Shown: positions 12,801-23,717 of the stretch, in pieces
Layout of the letters: each line of letters starts with the position of its first letter
Position numbering within the stretch: the stretch's first letter is position 1
Source of the DNA: Takakia lepidozioides
Taxonomy: Eukaryota > Streptophyta > Takakiopsida > Takakiales > Takakiaceae
DNA length: 64,000 nucleotides
Reading direction: 5' to 3'
NCBI GenBank assembly: GCA_030704615.1
Contig: CM060734.1
Coordinates: forward strand, 32,506,042-32,570,041
Translations under genes and position numbers: made by a program
The notes under the pieces: generated by a model
What the model was told of the DNA's origin: nothing
Databases searched by the model: none
Seen by the model: only the letters and a program-made list of their open reading frames with translations

Positions 12801-13941
12801 ATTTTTAAAGTTCGCGCGCCCATCCACCTTGAAAACTTGCGCTAGTCCTTGGCATAATTTGAAAACGTGGTGTCAAACTAAGAATGTTTCCATCCTACCA
12901 GCTGATCCATTACTGATACGTCTTTACCTTACTAATTAACAAAAACATCGGACACACCTGCTTCGATTCTTCTGGCCTCTCTGCAATATTTTTCTTTCAC
13001 TGTATCGTTAGTATGTCTTCTCCTACGAATCACCCATTGGTTCGCATTGCAAGAGAAGTGGCACGTCGAACGCTTGGCTTAGGAAGTAATATAAAGAAAC
13101 CCATCTTACCTAAATTCAATGATGCGTTCCCATTCAGAAGCTTGCCCCAGCCAAACGTAACCTCTTAAATCTTATGAGAGTGGTCACAATAACCCTATGT
13201 TTTCATGGCTTCCTTCGTGGGAGCGAAGTCCATCAGCTCATGTGGCATGAAATATTAATTTTTTCTTCACATATCCAGCTATTTGTTCAGAAATCCAAGA
13301 CTGATTAGTATAGAGCAGACACTTGGGTATTAGTTGCACGCATGACTGGTGATTGTTGTCATGTAGCACTGATGCCTATACAACCATAAATGGTTCTCAA
13401 GGTGGCCTCTTGCTACGAGGAATTACTGTTAGTAACCAAGAGAAATCTATGTGCTTACGACGTTGTGGTATCTCTTATTCAACGCTTCGAGATTGGTTCA
13501 GGTGCACATAAAGCCCTAATGCCTTCTCACATGGTCCCTGCTGAGATAATCCTGTAAACATATCATTGAAAGATTCTAAAGCCCGGGACAATATTACATA
13601 GCCGAGGACATGCAATGTCCGGGGTTTTGTTCCTCAAAAAACCACGGGCCTGGGGTATCTTATGGAAACGTAAGGGAGCATTTTGTGGCCTTGCAAGTGA
13701 ACCTTGGACCTGAGCCTGGGATAGTTTAGGAATCTTGTTTCATGGAGGGCGTCGACCTTTTGTCACCGGGACAGCGCTCTTAGAAGGAAACAAACCAATA
13801 GTGATATGATGATGCTGTGGAAAGACACAAGCTAGAGGTTTTGTGAAGGTGTTGGGGATTGTGCCAGACATCATTTTGAAGGGAAAAAAAAGAAAAACTG
13901 ATTATTTATTTATTTATTTGCCCCCCCCCCCCACCCCCCAC
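9899..13941. other. Gene-poor, decayed repeat DNA
   Basis: Small frames at 10190-10609, 10455-10922 and 12475-12939 show no family motif that I recognise. Stop-interrupted stretches around 12.1-12.3 kb read like old transposon coding sequence. The LINE 3' end at 16.2 kb suggests related debris, but I cannot support a specific assignment. Confidence 0.4.
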
Positions 13942-14098
13942 AATGTGCCAAATTAAGGTGTCGTAATTCCCAGCCCCTGTTAGAGCTTAATTCTAGCCCA
14001 GAAGACTAACCAGATTAAGCTGGCAGGTGAATTGTCATGTTCCAACAGGGGCTGGGAATTAAGGTGTCGTTGTTGACGACACCTTAATCTGATACATT
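13942..14098. repeat. Stem-loop MITE-like element, copy C (most complete)
   Basis: About 157 bp. The left end AATGTGCCAAATTAAGGTGT is matched by the right end, which reads in reverse complement AATGTATCAGATTAAGGTGT. Inside, AATTCCCAGCCCCTGTTAGAG is paired with AACAGGGGCTGGGAATT, and TCGTTGTTGACGA forms a further small hairpin at the right end. A poly-C run precedes it. No coding capacity. Confidence 0.8.
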
Positions 14099-14162
14099 CG
14101 GAAGGGAAAAAAAAAAAAAAACTCAGTTTTGTTTTTTTTTTGTTTTTTTTTTTTTTCCCCCG

Positions 14163-14186
14163 AATGTGCCAGATTAAGGTGTCGTT
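14163..14186. repeat. Partial copy D of the stem-loop element
   Basis: A lone end, AATGTGCCAGATTAAGGTGT, follows a T-rich stretch; the rest of the element is missing or replaced by other sequence. Confidence 0.6.
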
Positions 14187-15126
14187 GATGGATGAGACGA
14201 CCTGAATCGGGTCGCCGGAAAATTTCGAATGAAATCAAGCCCTGAATGAAAAATGTAGGAAATTTAATTCTACGCCCCCCTCTGTTGATGGCACCCTAAA
14301 AACCCTACTGGACAGCCGACAAGATTTTTTTGGAAAGGGTGGGGGTACCCAAAAATCAGGGGTTTGGGACCCTCCAGCACGGTTGACTTTACCACGTGGC
14401 AGGCATATGGGGCTGGGTCGCGGCATTTGCCGGCGATGGGTATTAGCGGGGCTCCACAAAATGCGAGCAGACACAAAATAGCCCCCATGAGTTCATGGGT
14501 TTTCATGACGTAGCCCCTTTTTTTGGCCGGAATTATCTACCGGCTCAGGCAATACTTCGCCTGAGCTGGGATTCAAGTAGGAATTAAAATCTCTGCCTGC
14601 TTTTTGGTTAGAAATCAGAAATTCTCTTTGGAGGTAGTAGGAAATCATTCAAGGAACAATTCCACCGTTGGAATTGTGGTTCCAATGCCAATTTGGACCC
14701 CTATGGCTGAATTACAGGTCAATTGAGGTAAATGGTGCTTTTTGACCCCACTGTTTTCCCATACAAAGCAACCCTATGCAGATTTTGGAATTGTGCTTTG
14801 CAAATTTGGAGCAAGATGCTTTAGGTGCTTGTGAATTGGAATGTGGTTGGGGTCTTGCAAAGAAAAATTATTTTTTTGGACCAACAGCCTGGTCAAACAA
14901 ATTCTTCCCTCTAAAATTGGAGTACAATACAGATTTAGGGCTTACCATTTTGTTATAATCTTACTAATGACATGGTAAAATGGGCTGGAATTTTTACAGC
15001 AGGTGCATGAGGTAGGTAGCCTTCCTTTCATACGGTTCGTCCCTGTGGATGTTTGTTAGCTGGGAGATATACCCACATCCGTGAGGGTATGTGCTGTTTT
15101 GGAGTGGGCCCACCAAAAACAGCCTT
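14187..15126. other. Spacer of unknown origin
   Basis: No gene is supported. The motif CGACCTGAATCGGGTC near 14198 also occurs, inverted, at the right inner edge of the 21.2-22.1 kb inverted-repeat element, so this may be debris of a related element. Confidence 0.4.
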
Positions 15127-15476
15127 GTCCATTAGGGGTTAATTCCCAACCCCTGTTAGAGCTTAATTCCAGCCCAAAAGACCAACCAGATTAAGGTGAC
15201 AGGTGATTTTTATTTTTCATTTTTTTTTTTCTCGAATGTGCTCGATGAAGGTGTCCTCTTAATTCTCAGCCCCGGTTGGAACATGACAATTCACCCCAGA
15301 AACAAAAAAAAACAATAAAAACTAAATAAAAGCCTTGGCGAGCATCCATGTTCGTAGAGGGAAACAAGCTCGGCATTAATTCCCAGCCCCTGTTGGAGCT
15401 TAATTCCAGCCCATAAGACCAGCCAAATTAAGGTGGCGTCAAGGTGGCGTCAACACCACCTTAATTTGGTACATTC
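15127..15476. repeat. Rearranged stem-loop elements, copies E and F
   Basis: Copy E (about 15140-15300) has the inner palindrome arm and a disrupted right part. Copy F (about 15375-15476) keeps AATTCCCAGCCCCTGTTGG, GGTGGCGTCAACACCACC and a right end TTAATTTGGTACATTC. The sequence between them (15300-15375) repeats the flank of copy A at 3.3 kb, including AAATAAAAGCCTTGG and TTCGTAGAGGGAAACA. Confidence 0.65.
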
Positions 15477-16150
15477 GTCTCCTCTCATCTCTCCCTCTTG
15501 TGGTCCGCGACAGAGGTGGATTTGTGCAAAACAGGGCTAGTATCTTTATAGACAGCTCTGCATCAGTTTTGGGCTCAAAATCAGTTAGTAGGGGGAAGTG
15601 CCTTTTCGGAATGACTCATTTGTTTTAATTTCTCATCCATCTTTTCTCATCTCATATTCATCCATCGTTCATCCACTCCTTTCATCCAACTCCTTTTCAA
15701 AACACACTCAAACATCAATCAACCACTCTGCAATGTTGCTACCAACCCGCAGGCTCACTCTTAAGAAAAAAAGATCCCTTTTCGACGCTTGAAGCCCACG
15801 TTAATAGGGCTTCCAGCAGATATATGTCTGCGGCAATAGGACGAAAACTGTGAGTAGCATGCCCCGGTTCAGGTTAGGGTGTGGATGTTGTAAGTGAGTT
15901 GTTTCCTCTCATATCCTGCATAGCCTCTCCAACCACTTCTGAACAACTAACACTATAACCAATGCATGCATCAAACAAACACTCCGATTTCAATGTTTCC
16001 TAAAGAAACAAAAAAAAATTGAACCACAAGTCATGGCCCTTCCTCAAGATGGATGGCAGTGTACACCAGTTTACCAGCTAATACATTTTTAAATTACAAA
16101 CAACTTCATGTAGATGGCCATGAGTTCTACATTTAATAATAGTATGGTGG
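15477..16150. other. Spacer
   Basis: No gene is seen. A TCATCCAT-type simple repeat at 15630-15700 resembles, in inverted orientation, the one near 2.9 kb. Confidence 0.4.
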
Positions 16151-16830
16151 ATGGTGGCTGACACTCTATGTAAGAAGGTACCTTGCTCAGTTATAACATT
16201 ATATATTCCATATCAACATATGAGGCTTTTAGGAATCCATCTGGATAATGGGCCGGGAGTGGGTGGTAATAGCGTGTTTGGGAGAGCTCATACCTTATGG
16301 CGTATTTGGAAATCTAGGTGTGAATTTGTTTATAGAGGCACTACCCCTAGCATCAGAAAGGTCCTTGCTAGTATTTTCTCAGACCTGATGACTGAGGGGT
16401 GCAAGGCTTGGTTGTCTTTGCATGCAACAATTTCTAAATGTGGAGAAAGGATCTCGGCCTTCGATGAGTCCTGCGGCAAAAATGGTTGCATTTGCACTTG
16501 CTTTTTGGATTCGAGAATCACTTGGAACTATGCCATCCCCTATTCATGGAAAATCGCCAGCTGATGGTGATGAGGCAAAAATCAATTGGCGCATCGCAAG
16601 CTTCGGCTCCCTCGCTTTAAGACTCACTTGGATTTTGGGATTAAGCCTTAGCTCCATCTTGGTCCTCCCTCTTTTCTTCTCTTAGCTTCTCTCCCCAAAT
16701 TCATTGCTTTCGTTTTCTCCCTCTATTTCTCCCCTTTCTCTCTTCTGGTTAGGGAGGTTATCAGTGCGTCTTGCGCCTTCACGGCCCCGGTGGTTATTTT
16801 TTCCACTTGTAATCCCCTTTTTCCATCAAT
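16151..16830 (+). mobile_element. 3' end of a non-LTR (LINE) retrotransposon
   Basis: The frame at 16151-16564 contains ahead of its stop the block HTLWRIWKSRCEFVYRG followed by a helical stretch. This is typical of the C-terminal zf-RVT/RNase H-adjacent region of plant LINE ORF2 proteins. It is followed by a pyrimidine-rich stretch and CCATCAATAAATTCC near 16825, resembling a 3' UTR with a poly(A) signal. The reverse transcriptase itself is absent, consistent with 5' truncation, which is common for LINE insertions. The assignment rests on one short motif block. Confidence 0.5.
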
Positions 16831-17039
16831 AAATTCCAGGGCTGATCATACATACCATGTGACCTATGCAATAAATGTTCTATAAATGATGTTTTTTTTT
16901 TTTTTTTTTTTTTTGGCCTCGTTATCACGTGCTCTCGACATGTACCATTAAGAATGCAAAAATGGTTGCTAATACTCCTTTTGATTGAACTACGGTAAAA
17001 TAGGAACTGCAATTATATAGATATATAAGGAAAACACTG

Positions 17040-17775
17040 AGAGCGACCACTCACAAATCAGGCCCCTTAATTACAGAGAGAGGATAAAGATAAAGATAAA
17101 GAGAAAATAACCTCTTTCAAAGTAACCTCCATGAGATGGTAGCTCAGTTGGATAGTGCCACTTACTCGATTCTAGGCTCAAATCCTTGTGGGGTGTGGTG
17201 ATAACCTTCGCACCAGTGTTTTTAAATCTGGCGAAAAATCGCCAGATTTCGACCTGGAAAATGGGTCAGCTACTTTTATTAAGGAATTATGGGAGCAAAT
17301 TTAATTAAAAAAATTGCCAAAAAGCGCCAAGGGTCAAATATCAGGAGCCAGATTTGTCCTACGTGGATATTTAAATATGACACCTGTAATATAGCCTCTT
17401 TTCCAGCTCTGTCACCTCGTTATTCTCGTCACATGGGCGCTGGGTAGAATCTACATGCCCCCTTGCCTGCGATTTTGAGAAGTGAAAAAGAAAACAGTGC
17501 TTCTCGCCCTTCCCTTGGGCATATAAACTTTGACGGATGTTCACTGTATGAATAACAAATTGGTAGCTCAGTTGGATAGACCACCGAGTGCCACCCAAGT
17601 GATTCTGGATTCAAATCTTGCTACCTTGTCGGGTGTGGTATAATCTTCTCCCCTTTCCCTTAGGCAATGTCCCTTGAGCCTTGTGCTTGGCGCCTCATGG
17701 CGAGGTTACTATGAAAGAGGTTATTTTCACCTCTCACTATAATTAAGGGGCCTAATTTGTGAGCTGTCGGTCCGA
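17040..17775. repeat. Inverted-arm composite element with two tRNA-derived SINE heads
   Basis: The left arm (17050-17130) and right arm (17695-17760) are inverted copies: TCACAAATCAGGCCCCTTAA on the left answers TTAAGGGGCCTAATTTGTGA on the right, and AATAACCTCTTTCA answers TGAAAGAGGTTATT. Between them are two tRNA-like heads in the same orientation, with A boxes TGGTAGCTCAGTTGG at 17137 and 17561 and B-box-like GGCTCAAATCC at 17175 and GGATTCAAATC at 17607. RNA polymerase III promoters of this layout head plant SINEs. A perfect hairpin, AAATCTGGCGA / TCGCCAGATTT, lies at 17224-17249. Confidence 0.6.
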
Positions 17776-18481
17776 CCGGGTATTTCCCTTTAAAATAAAA
17801 ACTAAAAACAAAACAAAATAGAAAAGATCATAAATTTTTTGTGGGCTGCAACTTGAAACTCAACCAATGATGCAGAGGTCCGAAACACTTCACAACCTCT
17901 ATCGAATTTCCAATTAAAAAGACATCATGAAATTCTCACATAATCTACCTTATGCGACATGTAGCTCGCATATCACAAAATTTTCAGAATTGTTGGGCGA
18001 TCATTTGGGCATGTACTCACATTTCCGCATGTTAAAACAACTTCTCAAAACGCATGATTACCAGGCTGTCCCCTGAATGCAAGGAACCCTTGATCAACCT
18101 CTAATTTCACAGCAGCCCTATGTTTTGGGGGGGGGCTCATCCACCAATGACTCAGGGTGATGTTGTCTTAATTGTAGGCCCTGCAAGGGCGGGCCCGCTG
18201 AACCCACGGGCGAACTCAAGCTACCTTGGGGCAGCCGGGCACACATTCGGGCAGCGGGCACAGAATCTCTCAATATATTCTGATGTGGTTTCAAGATATT
18301 TTGAAGTTAAGCAGCCATAACTTTCTTTCTCTTTTGCCAATGAAGCTTGGGCAAGAGGATTCAGAAAGTTTGCAAGGCTACAATCTCCTTGTTGCCGGCT
18401 CCCCAACAAGGAGATTAAGGTTAAGGTTGTTTGAAAAACAAAGTTTGTGACCCAATACCCCCAAAATGGGACGGACCAGTA
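17776..18481. other. Spacer
   Basis: AT-rich, then a GC-rich patch at 18180-18250. No gene or repeat family that I recognise. Confidence 0.4.
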
Positions 18482-18550
18482 ATTGAGAGAAGACTCTGAC
18501 CGCATCCGGCCTAAGTAAGAGCCACTGTGCCTTTTGGCTACTATTCCTTT
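18482..18550 (+). repeat. Short interspersed repeat, copy 1
   Basis: Contains GAGAGAAGACTCTG, then GTAAGAGCCACT and CCTTTTGG. The first block recurs at about 50.36 kb and the second at 19.54 and 50.38 kb. No coding capacity. Confidence 0.45.
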
Positions 18551-19512
18551 GAGAGGGGGCATGCGGAGTGGTCCCTCGGTAATTGTTATGCTTTGGGGAT
18601 ACTTTTCAGCAAGCAATAAGAAAGGGTTAACACAAATACCCATTTACACACATCTATCTGCGCACTTATCTCAGGTCATCTTATAATATTTTTCCAGGAA
18701 AAAGCCCTAATCAAACACAATAAGAATGGATTGTCGTCGAGTCTCTAATCCACCATCTATCAGCTACAGACCTCACAATTCATCTAAGTTATATACATTT
18801 CATCCAACCTTGAACCTGTACACACACCCAATGAACTAAGGGTGAATTTATTATCAGACTACGGACCAAGACCAAAAACCCTCGGGACCAAATTGTGCCA
18901 TATCTTGTCCGTATATTCATATTAAATTATTAGATTTTACGGACCAAAGTTGGTGTGTGTCCCTGAGGCATTGGGACCAAGACCAAATGCATAATGAGGT
19001 GTATCATCTCTTTCCCACTCAACCTTCAAGATGGATCATGACTTTTGTAAAAGGGATTGTTTCTATGGGGTTGGTTCTGGAATTCGGTTGTCAATAGAAT
19101 GAAAACAATTAGAGTGTTGGAATCTGTGTGATAACAAGTTACTTGGGTTGCGTTAGCATATTTTAAGAATACCTAGTTTTGGAGATGTGGTCAACAGAAA
19201 TCTGGGGATTCCACATATGAAACCAGTCTTGATACTATAAATGGCAGCTCATTTATTAAGAATAAAAATAAAAATAAAAATAAAAACTGGAGGTTCTCAC
19301 ATTGATCATAAGAAAATCTAAGATTGATAATCTATGGGTAACCAGAGTCAAGACGTCAAGAGTCAAGACCTATTGACCAAATAAAAACAGGTACTATTTA
19401 TAGCTGATAAGTTTTTTTTCTCTCTCTTTTTTTATTTTTTTATTTTTTTATTTTATTTTATAAGTGAATCTGAAAAGTTATGTTGAAAAAAAAATCAAAT
19501 AGGGCCACTGTC
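18551..19512. other. Spacer
   Basis: No gene recognised. Simple (AATAAA)n sequence lies near 19260-19285 and T-rich sequence at 19412-19460. Confidence 0.4.
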
Positions 19513-19650
19513 AAAGAGAGAGATGACGCCAACCGCAGTTAGTGTAAATAAGAGCCTCTTCCCCTTGCGGGTAGTGCTCCCTTTTGGCCTGGGGCTCTAT
19601 ACCCTCCCTGGACAATCGTTTAGGCATTTTTCCCCCTAATAATAAAATCA
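19513..19650 (+). repeat. Short interspersed repeat, copy 2
   Basis: AGTGTAAATAAGAGCC at 19541 through GGGCTCTAT at 19600 aligns without length change to 50383-50442. It is followed by CCCTAATAATAAAATCAATC, a plausible poly(A)-like tail, which points to a retroposed SINE or LINE 3' end. Confidence 0.5.
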
Positions 19651-21060
19651 ATCAATCAGAAAATTAGGCATGTTTTGAAAACTATTTCTCAAATTAGGCA
19701 TCTTCATGCTATAATTTTTTAGAATTAGGCACCTCAGAAGAGAAAACATTTATTTTCTTAAGAATAAAATTACAAAATAGACACCCAATGTCCATGGGCC
19801 CTTCTAGGCTCCAGCTACCTTTCATTTCCTTTGAAACCCTAAAAATGCCCCTCTTTGTTGTAAGCGGTGCTCCAAGGCTCAAGCTGCTACAGGCAAGCTC
19901 TCCCTTCGCTCTCACACTGTAAGTGAGTTCAATATTGGTAGTCCACACTAGTGTAGGCACGTTGGTACAGGGCTTTCGTACATTGGTCATTGGGTAGGCC
20001 TTTGATACATTGGTCATTGCGTAAGCTGGTTTTCATATTGGTATGCTGGTGCATGGTGAAACCTCTTACCTAATGGTACTCTTGAGTTGTGGTAGGCTGG
20101 TAGGCTAGTTATTTCCGCACACATATATTTGTATTCATTTTAGTTCAAAGAAATTTTGATCTAATTACAAACAACATAAGAAGAGGCTTGCAAGTTTTTG
20201 GGTGGAAATTTTGGGCATTAGGCACTTTGGTCCCATAATTTCCCAGCAATTAGGCCAAAATCTGAAAAATTCACAGAATTGATTAGGTGAGCACTTTCAT
20301 TTTGAATTAATTATCGCCTAAAGGGTTGTCCAGGGATGGTATCCAGTGTCGAATTAAATAACCTAGTAAAAGCCTGATTATGAAAAATAACTGCAAGATA
20401 GTAGTAGGCTGGCCCTACCTTTCCTTTTCAAAGTCATTGTAATGCAGTTGTCCGCGCTGTTGACTCGTTCATCCGGTTACAAAGTTGATAGAGGGATGTG
20501 GTGTAGTAAGCGACTTGCCCGCATCGTTGATTATTGGAATCAAGAAAGTGACATCGAACCGAATACTTCGTGGTGGGACGGCGACATTCTCCGCTAAGTG
20601 TGAGGACAACCCATTTTGGGGACCTTGTGATACAATGTTTAGCTTATAAGATTCCGGTAACGGCAAGCCTACCAAGTGTTGTCGGGTATACAAACCACAA
20701 ACCCCGGGCACGCACATCATGCAAGCCAAGACATCATTGACTCCAGCAAGTTGGGACGGTATATATTATTATATATCATCAAAAATTTAAAATCAATTTA
20801 ATTTTTCAACAGAATTTTGTAATACCGCTTGAGGCTCTTTGGAATGACACATGGCCGCTGCTCATTAGGGCTTATGGCTCGGGCATACCAAAATACATTG
20901 TACGGATCCTAGAACCCACAATGCTCCATTGTTCAACTCCTAACTTTCTCATAAGCTTGTTGCAAAAAGGAAAAGGATTACATATTTGGATTCCAGCCCC
21001 AAAGTTGTGTGGACCCGGGATGGATTTGGACCGTACAAGAAATATGGACGGTGCGCCGAC
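19651..21060. other. Spacer with unassigned small frames
   Basis: The minus-strand frames at 20017-19709 and 20729-20469 are uninterrupted but short and have no motif that I recognise. No other structure seen. Confidence 0.35.
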
Positions 21061-21236
21061 TGAGATCCCTCAAAGCCTACGTAACTAAGAGCCACTTTTC
21101 ATGGATGAGATCCATCAAAGCCGACGAAACCAAGAGCCACTTTCCATGGATGAGATCCATCAAAGCCGACATAACTAAGAGCCACCTTTCATGGATGAGA
21201 TCCATAAAAGCCGATGTAACTAGGAGCCACTTTCCA
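21061..21236 (+). repeat. 45-bp tandem minisatellite, about four copies
   Basis: Units start at 21061, 21106, 21151 and 21196 with consensus beginning TGAGATCCATCAAAGCCGAC and continuing through AACTAAGAGCCACTTTCCATGGA; the last copy is slightly truncated. The period is divisible by three, so a repeated 15-aa frame results, but no gene evidence surrounds it. Confidence 0.85.
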
Positions 21237-21237
21237 T

Positions 21238-22065
21238 TTAACCCTTAAGTTCCCAAGCCCTTTTTTGACTTTTTACCAATTTTGGGTACCAAGCTGCAGT
21301 AGATTGCTCCTAGAAACCTACCAAAAATCATCCAGAGATTCCAGCCTTATAGCAATGGGCCCAGCTCATTTATGCATGACATACCAAAAAATGAGCCAAG
21401 TCCACCGTGGAAATTGTGAGATTATAGCGTTGGCCTGGACCTCAAATATCAGGTCCCAAAGAAAAAGTGAGAAAGAAATAGGTTTGACCAAATCTAAACC
21501 TAGCTTTCTCCAATTTTGCTTGCCCCAAGACCCACCATTTCCAAATCAATAGTGGAGTGGGCTATGACCCCACTAAATTGCAGGTCCAACTGATTTTTTC
21601 ACCTATGGTTGCTATGCATGGAATTGCATGGGGGTTGAAATCTCAAAATTGACAAGAGAAAATGTGTCTCCAAATGAAGTACTTTTTTTTCTACAAATTT
21701 TTTAAAACCCAATGGTGGATGTGTGTATGTAATGCTCACACACCACATGGTGAAGTGCTTTTTCCAAGATTGCTAATTTTCTGCCAAAAATGGCCTTTGG
21801 AGTGCAATCTGTTTTGGGCTTGTTTACCTGCCACATCAGCGGTCAACAAGCCCTTTTCAGGCCTCAAAACGTAAATGAGAGATCTAAGATATTTTTTGCA
21901 GGTCGTAGCTTTTGTTTTTTTTTAATTTTAATTTTTGCATCATACTCGAGACAAATCCCTTGTCATTAAAGCTTCAGGAGTGGGCCCCATCAGATCTGCA
22001 AAAATTAGGTCGAACTGCAAATTCAAAGTGACCCGATTCAGGTCGCTTGGGAACTTAAGGGTTAA
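21238..22065. mobile_element. Non-autonomous DNA element with 21-bp terminal inverted repeats
   Basis: The left end TTAACCCTTAAGTTCCCAAG(C) at 21238-21258 is matched exactly in reverse complement by 22045-22065. The ends can be read as a TTAA target duplication plus a TIR starting CCCTTAAG, as in piggyBac-like elements. However, the similarity may extend a few bases outward (CCAT), so the exact boundary and superfamily are uncertain. The 828-bp interior has no transposase. It abuts the 45-bp minisatellite. Confidence 0.6.
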
Positions 22066-23717
22066 TGGTAGGGGGTAATTGCATGATAGCAGGCCCCATT
22101 TATTTATATGCTAGATAATGAGAGGGCCTGGTTGTCACGGTGGACTGGGAAGGCATCATGGTCCCCACAATGGGTTTTCTGCCCTAAAAATAATATTTTT
22201 CCCTTTTATAAAAAATAAAAATAAAAATATATGATGCCTCCCAAAGGATTTCTTCCTTAAAATAAGCCAGGACCAGTTCTGGCCCATTTCGTCCCTTGCT
22301 GACTGGAGGATGCTGTGATCAGAGTTCAGACAATGATGGACCTGTGGGATGGACCTAGTTGCTGAGGGGGAACTATATCACAGCTGGGAAGGTCCACCTG
22401 GGCGGGTGCTATCCCTCAAACCAAGGTGAAAACTTGTCTGCATGTTTCATGGGTTTACATGCTAGTATGACAAATGCACAGCAACAGCTTGTCCTTGTCA
22501 ACCTGGCTCCACTTGCTTTCTGACAAGAAAACAGATATTTGATTTGAACAATGTTATTCCGCGAGCTGGTACAATGGGCGTTTGCATGGATTGTTGAAGA
22601 CGCTGTCCATGCAATTTTGAGACGAGAGGGGTCGGTGGGTCGGTGAGAAGATCAAACTTAGCACCAAGTATGGTCATCTGTCCATTACGAGAAAGGAGAT
22701 CACAGCTGGCAAGTCCTCCATTTTTGCGTGGGTCGTTAGTGAGAACGAAGGAACCCAATTATCCTGGATCAGGATTTGAGCAGAAAGCCCCACACATTCG
22801 CGAACCCTGTCAAGATGTTCAAGTTAAGTCAGGAACTGTCCACTTTCCACCAGCATCGCCACTTGTTCTGCCTTTGTTACTAGTAAAGAGGAACGTATGA
22901 CATCCTGCTTGAAATGGTTGTATCAAATGATGGCAAAATTCACAGTGATTAACAGGAAAAAACCAGTACTGCAGTGATTTGAGTCTTCTACCATTATGAG
23001 GGCATCTTTCATAGATGAAACAATGAAGACGAAAGTCCACAGCGACCGGGAAGGAAATTCAGTGGAGCTTTCACTCCTTCATAAGAAAGTCTGCCTGAAC
23101 GAACGATCAGGACCTAGTAAGTGAAGATCTATAGTCAGGCCTTCATCAGTGTACACATAAGCCCGTGGTTTTAGTAGTTCATATCTAGCACAAGTGTAGC
23201 AGGCTCTTTTCAGATAATATTAGTTTTCATGCTTGGAATGGATCCACCAGCTGCTCGCCAGGCTCCAGCCCGCCGCCCAGAATCTTTCCTCGAAAGTATG
23301 TGAGCCGCTCAGTTGTCTTCAGCTGTCACCAGATCGGGAGACCACCTTGAATCTGTAGCTCACCTGTAGTAGGTATCAATAATCAAATGGGGAGGAACAA
23401 GCTACTAATATGCGATCAACGATTTCATATAGGGAATGAAGCTTGCGGACCATGCAAATTGAATCGCCACCGAGTTCTTGTACTGTGGCTGTGTGGAGGG
23501 TATTTAAGCTGCCATGATTTTCATTATTTGAACACCTGTGCGACGCTGATTCACATGTACAAGAAATACCTGCCTAAAAATGTTGCCTATCCGCAAGCTC
23601 GTCCTCTGAGGAACTTCTCGGAAGTTGGAAGCTAGCCCAGCTTCAAATTAATGACTAGCTAGTTTAACGATGACGATGGGGGTCACTCTTCTCTGTGTGC
23701 GAAAGAAAGAGAAAGAA
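22066..23717. other. Spacer without recognised genes
   Basis: Frames such as 22758-22498 (-), 22643-22900 (+) and 23387-23635 (+) are open, but none shows a known domain. Some of this could be decayed gene sequence, and I cannot say from what. Confidence 0.35.
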
